A stretch of 5,557 nt of DNA from an uncultured Anaerolineae bacterium (GTDB taxonomy: Bacteria > Chloroflexota > Anaerolineae > B4-G1 > DUEL01): NCBI GenBank assembly GCA_937942115.1, contig CALDFY010000273.1, forward strand, positions 1 to 5,557. Reading direction: 5' to 3'. Positions 1-5,426 of this stretch are shown piece after piece; the stretch's first letter is position 1; each line of letters begins with the position of its first letter. Below the pieces are notes generated by a model. That model did not search any database, was not told the origin of the DNA, and was given only the letters and a program-made list of their open reading frames with translations. The position numbers were made by a program, and so were the translations under genes.

Positions 1-6
1 GCGAGC

Positions 7-40
7 GGGAGAGGGAAGGGGGCAGGGGGTGGGGTGAGGG
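7..40 (+). repeat. G-run tract with quadruplex-forming pattern / possible intergenic repeat arm
   Basis: Six runs of three or more G (7-9, 13-15, 18-22, 25-29, 31-34, 38-40) are separated by loops of one to three bases. On the other strand it reads like the CCCTCACCCC...CCCTCTCCC sequences often seen as dispersed intergenic repeats in GC-rich bacteria. A pairing arm, if any, would lie outside the window. It lies downstream of the minus-strand gene. Confidence 0.5.
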
Positions 41-77
41 AGAATCGCGGTGGACTGCCCAAATAATTTTTCCCGTT

Positions 78-120
78 GCAATCGCGGCGGGCGAAGCGAA
101 GCAATTTAGCGGCGGGCGAA
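78..120. repeat. Short direct repeat spanning the rsmF stop codon
   Basis: Two copies of GCAAT-n-GCGGCGGGCGAA lie at 78-95 and 101-120; the core GCGGCGGGCGAA is identical at 84-95 and 109-120. The second copy contains the stop codon (106-108) and the last codons of the minus-strand gene. Confidence 0.6.
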
Positions 121-1488
121 AAATTCGGAGGGAGGGCGTAGAGGGTGGGGGGAAGAGCGCAGTCCCCGACGGGTGGCCCGCGCCCATCCCAGCGGGAATT
201 CTTCTACCGTGACCAGTACCCATCCGGAGGTGTCGGGACCGGGGATGGTCTCCCCCCGCAGAAAGGCCGCAAGGGCGGGGTCGTGGAGTTCCAGTCGGCA
301 AACCTCCCGCGCCGCTTCGGGCCGGATGCCGGTCGCCAGGGCGCGGGAGGGCACGAAGGCCGTCCCCTCCACCTGTCCCAGCATCCATCCCGGGCGAAAC
401 ACCCTCAGGCCTTCCCACATTTCGGGTGGGAGGACGGCGCGGTAGAGATGACGACCTACCACCAGCAAGCCCTCATCGGAGGGCGGGGCCTGGAAGGTCT
501 GCCGGACGAATTCGTCGTAGAGGGCGCGCGTTCGGCCGGGAAGACGGGTGCGAGGGCGAGGGCGGTAAGGACGTTCGTCCCCGGCCCGGCGGAGAAGGGC
601 GTAGAAGTGTCCCCGCCCAGGGCCCCGGTGGGGCCAGAGCCGGACGGCGCGCCGTAGCCGGACGTCTGTCTCGCCGACCCATTCGGGATGTCCGCTGTCC
701 CCGACGGCGTCCGGCACATCCATCAGGTCAAAGTCGGGGTGAGCGCGCAGGAAGCGGCCGATGACGCCTTCGTTCTCTTCGGGGGCGAAGGTACAGGTGG
801 CGTAGAGCAGGTCGCCGCCGGGGCGGACCAGGCGGGCGGCGGCCTCCAGGATGGCCGATTGCCGCCGGGCGCATCCCCGGACGGCCTCCTCACTCCAGTC
901 CCGCGCGGCCGCCTCTTCTCTGCCAAACATCCCCTCGCCGGAGCACGGGGCATCTACCAGGACCCGGTCAAAGAGTCCTTCCCAGCGCGCGGCCAGACGG
1001 TCGGGCGTCTCGTTCAGCACCATCGCGTGGGTGACGCCGCATCGGTCCAGGTTCTCCGCCAGGACGCGCACCCGGCGGGGGTGGATTTCGTTGGCGACCA
1101 GTACCCCCTGATTCTGCATCCGCGCGGCCAAGTGGGTCGTCTTCCCGCCAGGCGCAGCGCAAAGGTCCAGGACCCACTCGCCGGGCTGGGGGGCGAGGAG
1201 CGGGGCGGCCAGCATGGCGGCGGGGTCCTGGAGGTAATAGAGGCCCGCTTCGTGGTACGGGTGGATGCCGGGCCGGGCCGTCGCTTCGGGAACGATGAAG
1301 CCTTCCGGGCACCAGGGGACGGGTTGCAGGGGGAACGGGGAGCGGGCCGGAAACGCCTCGGGCGAAATCTTGAGCGAATTCACCCGCAAGCCGGTAGGGT
1401 GGGGGGCCTGGAGGGCTTCCAGGAAAGCCGGAAACTCCGGCCCCAGCCAGGCGGCCATTCGCTGGAGGAAGAGGGGAGGAAGGGACAT
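106..1488 (-). CDS. rsmF: RsmF-type 16S/23S rRNA (cytosine-C5) methyltransferase (RsmB/NOP family)
   Basis: This cytoplasmic SAM-dependent RNA methyltransferase of the NOL1/NOP2/Sun family (460 aa) transfers a methyl group to C5 of an rRNA cytosine. An RNA-binding N-terminus includes TGLRVNSLK (32-40). The Rossmann core carries the SAM motif DLCAAPGGKT (108-117). Motif IV, VLVDAPCSGEGMF (176-188), holds Cys182, and motif VI, YATCTFAPEENE (229-240), holds Cys232; these are the two cysteines used for catalysis and product release in this family. DAPCSGEGMF and the later RLWPHRGPGRGHFYALLRR (283-301) are typical of RsmF rather than RsmB, and there is no NusB domain. The C-terminal region (about 315-460) contains a PUA-like GWVLVTVEEFPLGWARA stretch. 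Its final residues, after GLRSSPHPL, do not resemble the usual basic KNHYP ending. The ATG at 1488 follows a modest AAGAAGAGA. The gene is divergent from the dksA-lspA-rluD operon. The exact rRNA target cannot be read from the sequence. Confidence 0.93.
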   Translation of the reverse strand: MSLPPLFLQRMAAWLGPEFPAFLEALQAPHPTGLRVNSLKISPEAFPARSPFPLQPVPWCPEGFIVPEATARPGIHPYHEAGLYYLQDPAAMLAAPLLAPQPGEWVLDLCAAPGGKTTHLAARMQNQGVLVANEIHPRRVRVLAENLDRCGVTHAMVLNETPDRLAARWEGLFDRVLVDAPCSGEGMFGREEAAARDWSEEAVRGCARRQSAILEAAARLVRPGGDLLYATCTFAPEENEGVIGRFLRAHPDFDLMDVPDAVGDSGHPEWVGETDVRLRRAVRLWPHRGPGRGHFYALLRRAGDERPYRPRPRTRLPGRTRALYDEFVRQTFQAPPSDEGLLVVGRHLYRAVLPPEMWEGLRVFRPGWMLGQVEGTAFVPSRALATGIRPEAAREVCRLELHDPALAAFLRGETIPGPDTSGWVLVTVEEFPLGWARATRRGLRSSPHPLRPPSEFFARR

Positions 1489-1529
1489 GTCCGTCTCTTC
1501 TTATCCGCCCGGGAATGACACCGAGCACA

Positions 1530-1545
1530 GGGATGCCAACATCCC
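1530..1545. other. Six-base-pair hairpin in the rsmF leader
   Basis: GGGATG (1530-1535), loop CCAA, CATCCC (1540-1545) form a perfect 6-bp hairpin. It lies at the expected 5' end of the minus-strand transcript (start near 1543). It could stabilise the leader or be fortuitous; nothing shows a regulatory role. Confidence 0.35.
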
Positions 1546-1549
1546 GTTC

Positions 1550-1560
1550 ATTATACCACA
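1550..1560 (-). promoter_or_regulatory. Extended -10 promoter for the rsmF-type gene
   Basis: On the minus strand this reads TGTGGTATAAT: a consensus TATAAT (1555-1550) preceded by TGnn-type extended -10 bases. No recognisable -35 hexamer lies 16-18 bases further upstream (the sequence there is GC-rich). The predicted start of transcription is near 1543, giving a leader of about 55 bases before ATG 1488. Confidence 0.65.
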
Positions 1561-1591
1561 GCCTTCCATTTTGCGGCGGTCTCTGTCCTGG

Positions 1592-1620
1592 TTGCGGTTT
1601 CCGCCCGCGTGTGGTAGAAT
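1592..1620 (+). promoter_or_regulatory. Sigma-70-like promoter of the dksA-like/lspA/rluD operon
   Basis: TTGCGG (1592-1597), a spacer of exactly 17 bases, then TAGAAT (1615-1620). The -10 is extended by TGG directly before it, and the full element TGTGGTAGAAT (1610-1620) differs by one base from the minus-strand promoter element. Transcription should start near 1627, about 32 bases before ATG 1659. This is the only promoter seen for the three-gene operon, whose members overlap or lie within 36 bases of each other. Confidence 0.7.
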
Positions 1621-1658
1621 ATATTTCCGTCAGATGGACCAGAATCTGGGAGGACCCC

Positions 1659-2003
1659 ATGCCTGTCTCAAACGAAGAGTTGCGGGAGAGACTGCTGCAA
1701 GAACGCGCGTACCTTCTGGAACAGTTGACCCGAACGGGCGAAAACGAGTATCGCGGAGCCGGCTACGGAAATCATATCGCCGATGATGCCACAGAGACGT
1801 TTGAGCAGGCCAAAGAGGTCTCCCTCCAGCGAAACGAGACCTCTTTGCTCTGGCTGGTAGACCACGCCCTGGAGAAGTTTGACCTGGGCACATACGGCAT
1901 CTGTGAGGCGTGTGGCGCCCCCATTGATCGGGCTCGCTTGAAAGCCCTCCCCTACGCTCTCTACTGCCTGGATTGTCAGGCCCAGATGGAGCAGCGCCGG
2001 TAG
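1659..2003 (+). CDS. TraR/DksA-type C4 zinc-finger protein (YlyA/YteA-like)
   Basis: A 114-aa protein of the TraR/DksA family, whose members bind in the RNA polymerase secondary channel and modulate initiation. Residues 5-70 form a charged helical hairpin. The segment ADDATETFEQAKEV (41-54) aligns with the conserved D-x-A-T-E tip and descending helix found in YteA/YocK-like members. The zinc finger is C82-x2-C85-x17-C103-x2-C106, complete with all four cysteines. The frame is open upstream to 1515, but the ATG at 1659 is preferred: it has GGGAGGA (1648-1654) just upstream, lies about 32 bases after the predicted transcription start, and gives the normal family length. The gene is the first of an operon with lspA and rluD, the same order as ylyA-lspA-ylyB in B. 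subtilis. It ends in TAG and stays in the same frame as lspA (see findings). Whether it truly binds RNA polymerase is not shown by sequence alone. Confidence 0.92.
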   Translation: MPVSNEELRERLLQERAYLLEQLTRTGENEYRGAGYGNHIADDATETFEQAKEVSLQRNETSLLWLVDHALEKFDLGTYGICEACGAPIDRARLKALPYALYCLDCQAQMEQRR

Positions 2004-2039
2004 GGACAACTTTCGGGGACGGCCCACGGGGGTGCTCCG

Positions 2040-2576
2040 TTGTCCGCTCTCAAAAACCCGATTTTACCCGCTGTTGCCGCAACGGCTCTCGCCCTGGACC
2101 AGCTCAGCAAGTCCTGGGTGATCGCCCATATGAGTTTGGGGGAGTCCAGGGAAGTCGCTTCATGGCTGGCTCCTTTTTTCTCCCTGACGTATGTCACCAA
2201 TACCGGTATCGTTTTCGGCCTTTTCCAGGGCATGGGCGATGTCCTCCTGATTGTGGCTTTCATCGCTATCGGTGCGATTTTCCTTTATTATCGCCATCTC
2301 CCGTCCGGCCCGATACTCCTGCATATTGCCCTGGGCCTGCAAGTGGGCGGTGCCCTGGGCAATGTGGTAGACCGGCTGGCGCGGGGCGCCGTCGTGGATT
2401 TCATAGACCTGAACTTCTGGCCTCTTCACCACTGGCCCATTTTTAACCTGGCCGATGCCAGCATCGTGACCGGCGTCGTCTTACTGTTGCTGGTGATGCT
2501 GACCGAGAGGGAGCACCAGCCAGCGCCCGCGTCGGATAAAGGCGGGATGGTAGAGGGCCACGAAGCCGCAGAATGA
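2040..2576 (+). CDS. lspA: Lipoprotein signal peptidase (signal peptidase II)
   Basis: An inner-membrane aspartyl protease that cleaves the signal peptide from diacylglyceryl-modified prolipoproteins. The 178-aa product shows the expected four hydrophobic segments (about 7-29, 66-84, 91-108, 138-155). Family motifs are present: ALDQLSKSWV with Asp20, NTGIVFG (54-60), GNVVDRLARGAVVDFID (107-123) and FNLADASI (135-142). The catalytic pair is Asp111 and Asp139. The usual N-(T/R)-G-A-A-F motif reads N-T-G-I-V-F here, a mild deviation. The C-terminus adds about 20 polar residues (EREHQPAPASDKGG) not needed for catalysis. The start is TTG at 2040: no ATG or GTG lies in frame between the upstream TAG (2001-2003) and Met31, and starting at Met31 would lose the first helix. 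A GGGGG run at 2028-2032 could act as a weak ribosome binding site. The 3' end overlaps the next gene by ATGA, suggesting translational coupling. Confidence 0.95.
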   Translation: MSALKNPILPAVAATALALDQLSKSWVIAHMSLGESREVASWLAPFFSLTYVTNTGIVFGLFQGMGDVLLIVAFIAIGAIFLYYRHLPSGPILLHIALGLQVGGALGNVVDRLARGAVVDFIDLNFWPLHHWPIFNLADASIVTGVVLLLLVMLTEREHQPAPASDKGGMVEGHEAAE

Positions 2577-3523
2577 GCCTTTCGGAAGCGCCGTTGTCAG
2601 AGGAGACCTCCTTTGTTCTGCCTCCGGAAGAGGCGGGAGAACGGCTGGACCGGGCCCTGGTGGCCCGGTTTCCCCAACTCAGCCGGGCCCAACTCCAGCG
2701 GCTCATCCGCTCCGGCGCCGTCACCGTCAACGGCGCAGCGGTCCGACCGGCCTACCGGCTCGCCCCCGGTGACCGGATCACGGTGACTTTTCCGGAAGAG
2801 CCGGCGGTCCGTCCCGAATCTTTCCCGCTGGACATCGTCTACGAGGACGAATACCTGCTGGTGGTGAACAAGCCGGCGGGAATGGTTGTCCATCCGGCGG
2901 CGCGGGTCGTCAGCGGTACCCTGGTCAACGCCCTGCTGGCTCACTGCCCCCAGGTGGCGGACGTGGGCGGTCCGGATCGGGCAGGCATTGTCCATCGGTT
3001 GGACCGGGAGACGTCGGGGCTTATCGTTGTCGCGAAGAATCCGGAGACCTATGCGGCTCTCCAGCGGCAATTCAAGCGCCGACAGGTCCGCAAGACCTAC
3101 GTCGCGCTGGTAGAGGGACAAGTCCATCCCCGCGAGGGCATCATTGAGGTCCCCATCGGCCGGGATCCGAAGGAACGGACCCGCATGGCCGTCTCCCGGA
3201 CGGGGCGTCCGGCGGTCACCCAGTATCGGGTGGTGGAGGTCTTTCCCCAGCACACGCTGCTGGAGGTTCGCCCCCACACTGGCCGGACGCATCAGATACG
3301 GGTGCACCTGGCCTGGCTGGGCTATCCGGTGGTGGGGGATCGCGTCTACGGGCGGCGGCGCCAGACCTTACTGCCGGACCGCCACTTCCTCCACGCCCGT
3401 GAACTGGCCTTCACCCATCCGGTCACCGGTGAGAAACTGGCCCTTTCTGCCCCGTTGCCGCCGGAACTGACGGCCCTGCTGGACCGATTGCGGAGGGAGA
3501 AACGAGAGGGAAGAGGTGTATGA
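2573..3523 (+). CDS. rluD: RluA/RluD-family 23S rRNA pseudouridine synthase
   Basis: A cytoplasmic RNA modification enzyme that isomerises uridine to pseudouridine, probably in 23S rRNA. The 316-aa product has an N-terminal S4 RNA-binding domain (about 22-80: RLDRALVARFPQLSRAQLQ, then VTVNGAAVRPAYRLAPGD) and a PseudoU_synth_2 catalytic domain (about 88-300). The catalytic motif GIVHRLDRETSGLIVVAK (138-155) places the nucleophile at Asp144. Tyr176 in RKTYVALVEG and the RPHTGRTHQIRVHLAWLGYPVVGD block (233-256) complete the family signature. The length is normal. The ATG at 2573 lies in an ATGA overlap with the lspA stop, so translation is probably coupled. The synteny equals B. subtilis lspA-ylyB. 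RluD versus another RluA-family paralogue cannot be settled from motifs alone; the S4 domain and length favour the RluD/YlyB group. Confidence 0.94.
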   Translation: MSLSEAPLSEETSFVLPPEEAGERLDRALVARFPQLSRAQLQRLIRSGAVTVNGAAVRPAYRLAPGDRITVTFPEEPAVRPESFPLDIVYEDEYLLVVNKPAGMVVHPAARVVSGTLVNALLAHCPQVADVGGPDRAGIVHRLDRETSGLIVVAKNPETYAALQRQFKRRQVRKTYVALVEGQVHPREGIIEVPIGRDPKERTRMAVSRTGRPAVTQYRVVEVFPQHTLLEVRPHTGRTHQIRVHLAWLGYPVVGDRVYGRRRQTLLPDRHFLHARELAFTHPVTGEKLALSAPLPPELTALLDRLRREKREGRGV

Positions 3524-3819
3524 TGTTCGGTTTTGACCGTATTACCCATAACCCAGACATTCTGGGCGGCAAGGCTTGCATTCGTGGGATGCGTATCCCG
3601 GTCTCGCTCATCGTCAATCTGGTCGCTAACGGGATGACCGTAGAGGAGATCATAGACGAGTACCCCGATCTGGAGCCGGAAGACATCCGGCAGGCCCTGC
3701 GCTACGCCGCCTGGACCGCCGAGGAATGGTCTATAGGCCGGTGCGGGCGAACCGTTATCTTGCCGAGGTGCTCGCTCGTTTCGCTGCAGAGTTGGAATCC
3801 GGTGCACTGGTCACCGTGA
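3520..3819 (+). CDS. DUF433 protein (putative antitoxin), C-terminus probably frameshifted
   Basis: Residues 1-69 are a complete DUF433 domain, a small helical, DNA-binding-like domain. NPDILGGKACIRGMRIPV (11-28) and YPDLEPEDIRQALRYAAW (48-65) are its hallmark segments. DUF433 genes are commonly found beside DUF5615 PIN-like genes and are predicted to be antitoxins of such pairs. From residue 70 on (WSIGRCGRTVIL...) the sequence no longer looks like the family, and the homologous-looking coding frame continues as a different reading frame from 3726 (separate entry). The terminal 30 residues are therefore probably an artefact of a frame shift or a deletion junction. There are two possible starts, ATG 3520 and ATG 3523; the second is better spaced from AGAGG (3512-3516). 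The first ATG overlaps the rluD stop as ATGA, so the gene depends on the operon transcript. It sits where pyrR follows ylyB in Bacillus, and looks like an inserted accessory gene. Function in the cell is unproven. Confidence 0.8.
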   Translation: MMFGFDRITHNPDILGGKACIRGMRIPVSLIVNLVANGMTVEEIIDEYPDLEPEDIRQALRYAAWTAEEWSIGRCGRTVILPRCSLVSLQSWNPVHWSP

Positions 3820-3881
3820 ACGAGCGATCTACTCGGGTGCGCCCATTACCGATCACCGGCCCGACCGGCAAACGTCCGTGA
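3726..3881 (+). pseudogene. Remnant of a DUF5615-like PIN toxin (C-terminal about 40 residues)
   Basis: A 51-codon open frame overlaps the 3' part of the DUF433 gene in another frame and ends with TGA at 3879-3881. It translates to MVYRPVRANRYLAEVLARF followed a few residues later by GALVTVNERSTRVRPLPI. This reads like the C-terminal end of DUF5615 (Mut7-C/PIN-like) proteins: a helix containing NRYL..VL, then a galvtV...R.RvRpLPI strand. The N-terminal and central parts, including the acidic active-site residues, have no counterpart between DUF433 and this tail, so no working toxin can be made. The simplest reading is an antitoxin-toxin pair in which about two thirds of the toxin gene was deleted. 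A single base missing near 3725 would also explain how the end of DUF433 (AEE-MVYRP) joins this frame. The family match rests on remembered consensus, not on a search. Confidence 0.6.
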
Positions 3882-3886
3882 TTCCA

Positions 3887-3892
3887 TATAAT
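3887..3892 (+). promoter_or_regulatory. Candidate -10 element for the RodZ-like gene
   Basis: A perfect TATAAT in otherwise GC-rich DNA. No good -35 and no TGn extension are visible, so the call is tentative. Transcription would start near 3899, leaving a leader of about 14 bases (GCAAATCTTTCCT region) with no Shine-Dalgarno; GAGAGG at 3895-3900 lies 12 bases from ATG and only partly inside such a transcript. Confidence 0.45.
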
Positions 3893-3912
3893 GCGAGAGG
3901 CAAATCTTTCCT

Positions 3913-4794
3913 ATGTCCGATGACCTGCTCCAGCGGGTTGTTCCGCCCCCCGAACCGGCAGGTCCGGGCTTCCGATTGCGGGCTGCCCGGGAAGCTCGGG
4001 GGCTTTCCTATCAAGACGTAGAGGCTGCCACCCGCATCCGTGCCCGCTATCTGGAGGCACTGGAGACGGGGCGGTACGACGTGATGCCGGGCGGGGAGGC
4101 CCAGGTGCGCGGCTTCCTGCGCCGCTACGCTGCCTTCCTGAACATCCCGCCGGAAGAGATCATCGCCCTCTACGAACGGGAGACCCGCCGGGAGGCTATC
4201 TCCCCGTCCCCTGGGCCGGCCCCGACCCCTTCGGCCGCTCCCAGACCCTCTCCGGCTCCCGCCGTCCGCCCGACCTCTCCGGAACCTCTTTCCAGACGGG
4301 GGTTGCCGACCCTGACCCTGCTGGGCCTGCTGGTTCTGATCGGAGTCATCGCACTGGGAGCAGTGTGGCTGGCGACCCGTTCAGAGCCGATTTTTCCCGG
4401 CTCCCGGCCCACGCCGACGGCCGGTACGCCCCGGCCCGCGCTCTTCCCCTCCCCGATGGTCACTGCCACCCCCGCCCTCCCGACCTCTGTGCCCACCCCG
4501 GCTCCCACGCCGACCTTCCCCGTCTCCACCAGTGGGGTCACCCTGACCCTGGAGGCGCGGGAGCACGTCTGGGTGCGGGTGACGGTAGACGGCTTCACGG
4601 CCTTTGAGGGGATGCTCTCCCCGGGCGCTCCCCAAACCTGGGTGGGACAGGAGATGGTCATTGCGGAGACCGGTAACGGGGCCGGGGTGGTTGCTGTGGT
4701 GAACGGACAATCCCAGGGCCCCCTCTGCGGGCGGGGCGAGGTCTGTGCGCGCGGCTGGGGGCCGATGGGAGAAATCCCAGGGGTGAACCGTTAA
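3913..4794 (+). CDS. RodZ-like HTH / single-pass membrane protein with DUF4115 domain
   Basis: A 293-aa protein with RodZ architecture. Residues 18-85 form a HTH_25-type helix-turn-helix (FRLRAAREARGLSYQDVEAAT, then RARYLEALETGRYDVMPG and RGFLRRYAAFLNIP). A Pro/Ser/Ala-rich linker (97-128) leads to one transmembrane helix (131-154, LPTLTLLGLLVLIGVIALGA). Next come a second Pro/Thr-rich linker (157-207) and a C-terminal beta domain (209-290) with HVWVRVTVDGFTAFEGML and VVAVVNGQSQGPLCGRGEVCARGW, matching the DUF4115 pattern. The HTH side should face the cytoplasm and the beta domain the exterior. RodZ in rods binds MreB and helps set cell shape; no mreB is visible here, so the role is inferred. 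Cys272 and Cys278 in the outer domain could pair. A TATAAT at 3887-3892 suggests its own promoter and a very short leader. It is followed after 24 bases by the membrane-protein gene. Confidence 0.88.
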   Translation: MSDDLLQRVVPPPEPAGPGFRLRAAREARGLSYQDVEAATRIRARYLEALETGRYDVMPGGEAQVRGFLRRYAAFLNIPPEEIIALYERETRREAISPSPGPAPTPSAAPRPSPAPAVRPTSPEPLSRRGLPTLTLLGLLVLIGVIALGAVWLATRSEPIFPGSRPTPTAGTPRPALFPSPMVTATPALPTSVPTPAPTPTFPVSTSGVTLTLEAREHVWVRVTVDGFTAFEGMLSPGAPQTWVGQEMVIAETGNGAGVVAVVNGQSQGPLCGRGEVCARGWGPMGEIPGVNR

Positions 4795-4804
4795 ATCCAA
4801 CCGG

Positions 4805-4812
4805 AAAGGAGG
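4805..4812 (+). promoter_or_regulatory. Perfect Shine-Dalgarno of the interrupted membrane-protein gene
   Basis: AAAGGAGG followed by CACACT and ATG at 4819. It is the strongest ribosome binding site in the window. It fixes the start of the gene upstream of the in-frame TAG and argues that the 29-codon segment before the stop is genuine coding sequence. Confidence 0.85.
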
Positions 4813-4818
4813 CACACT

Positions 4819-5298
4819 ATGCGACCGTGGCTGAAAGCCGGACTCATCGGTGGCGGCGTCCTTGCCGTCCTGACCATCATCCAGTCTCTGGGGGCCCTCT
4901 TCCCCTAGGCGAGCGGGATCATCAGTTGCTGCATCTGCATCCCGTTCCTGCTGGCCTATCCGGCGGTCGGCGTCCTGGCCGCCTACTGGCTCACGCCGCC
5001 CCGGACGGCCGGGGAGGGAGCGAAAGAGGGCGCTCTGGCAGGGGTGATTGCTGGAGCGATAGATGCCGTCGTCACTTTCATTATGGCGCTGATTACCGGC
5101 TCTGCGGGGGTCCAGCAGGCTCTCCAGCAGATGCCGCCGGAGGCCCTGCAGGCGTGGGAGGAAATGGGCCTGAGCGGCCTCTTCTCCACGGGCGGCGTTG
5201 CCGCTCTGAGTTGCGTTGGCGGCATTTGTGGCCTCCTTTGGGCCGTCGCGATGGGCGCGGCGGGCGGCGCCATCCTGGCGGCCGTCAAGCGGGAATAA
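4819..5298 (+). pseudogene. Small four-helix membrane protein gene interrupted by in-frame TAG (codon 30)
   Basis: A perfect Shine-Dalgarno AAAGGAGG (4805-4812), six bases before ATG 4819, marks the true start. Translation gives MRPWLKAGLIGGGVLAVLT... to residue 29, then TAG at 4906-4908. The same frame then continues uninterrupted for 129 codons to TAA at 5296-5298. Both parts are clearly one protein of 159 positions. Hydrophobic segments lie at about 7-28, 35-58, 69-93 and 122-155, with a soluble loop PPRTAGEGAKEG (60-71) and a polar stretch QQMPPEALQAWEEMG (103-117). Glycine/alanine-rich helices resemble uncharacterised small membrane proteins. No ATG, GTG or TTG occurs in frame after the TAG until GTG 5044, so a shorter start would lose the second helix. 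The TAG needs only one transition from TGG (Trp) or CAG (Gln). It may be a mutation, a sequencing error or a readthrough site. Function unknown; possibly co-transcribed with the RodZ-like gene. Confidence 0.7.
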
Positions 5299-5301
5299 CC
5301 C

Positions 5302-5319
5302 GGGGTGGGGCCTCACCCC
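5302..5319 (+). terminator. Weak hairpin after the membrane-protein gene, possible terminator
   Basis: GGGGTG (5302-5307) and CACCCC (5314-5319) form a 6-bp GC-rich stem with loop GGGCCT, starting four bases after the TAA stop. No T-run follows (next bases ATATCC), so intrinsic termination is uncertain; its position is the main support. Confidence 0.4.
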
Positions 5320-5396
5320 ATATCCATCAACTGAAGGGTCAATCCGGTCGGGTCGCCATCTCTGGGGGCCGATTCCGGATGCCCGCTGTTTTCTCC

Positions 5397-5420
5397 CACA
5401 GAGACACAAAGGCACAAAGA
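5397..5420 (+). repeat. Three tandem octamers CACARAGR
   Basis: Consecutive units CACAGAGA (5397-5404), CACAAAGG (5405-5412) and CACAAAGA (5413-5420). The reverse complement has the CTTTGTGCCTTTGTGTCTCTGTGG character of a repeat seen between genes in many environmental bacteria. It is low in GC relative to its surroundings and does not belong to a credible gene. Confidence 0.65.
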
Positions 5421-5426
5421 AAGGCC

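Noticed and set aside
61..105. Possible intrinsic terminator after the minus-strand gene (CCCG/CGGG followed by AAAAATTATTT)
   Set aside because: The stem is only four base pairs with a 12-base loop and the tail is not a T-run on the transcribed strand.
688..1518. Long open frame on the plus strand (276 codons) opposite the methyltransferase gene
   Set aside because: It is antisense to a gene with unmistakable catalytic motifs. Its product has biased, motif-free composition, and long antisense frames are expected in GC-rich genes.
968..1660. 230-codon minus-strand frame beginning upstream of the methyltransferase start
   Set aside because: Wrong frame for the methyltransferase motifs; low-complexity Arg/Pro/Gly-rich product crossing the divergent promoter region.
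3851..3870. ACCGGC-CCG-ACCGGC as a terminator or operator before the RodZ-like gene
   Set aside because: It is a short direct repeat, and the only palindrome is four base pairs (CCGG/CCGG), with no T-run; it also lies in the tail of the toxin remnant.
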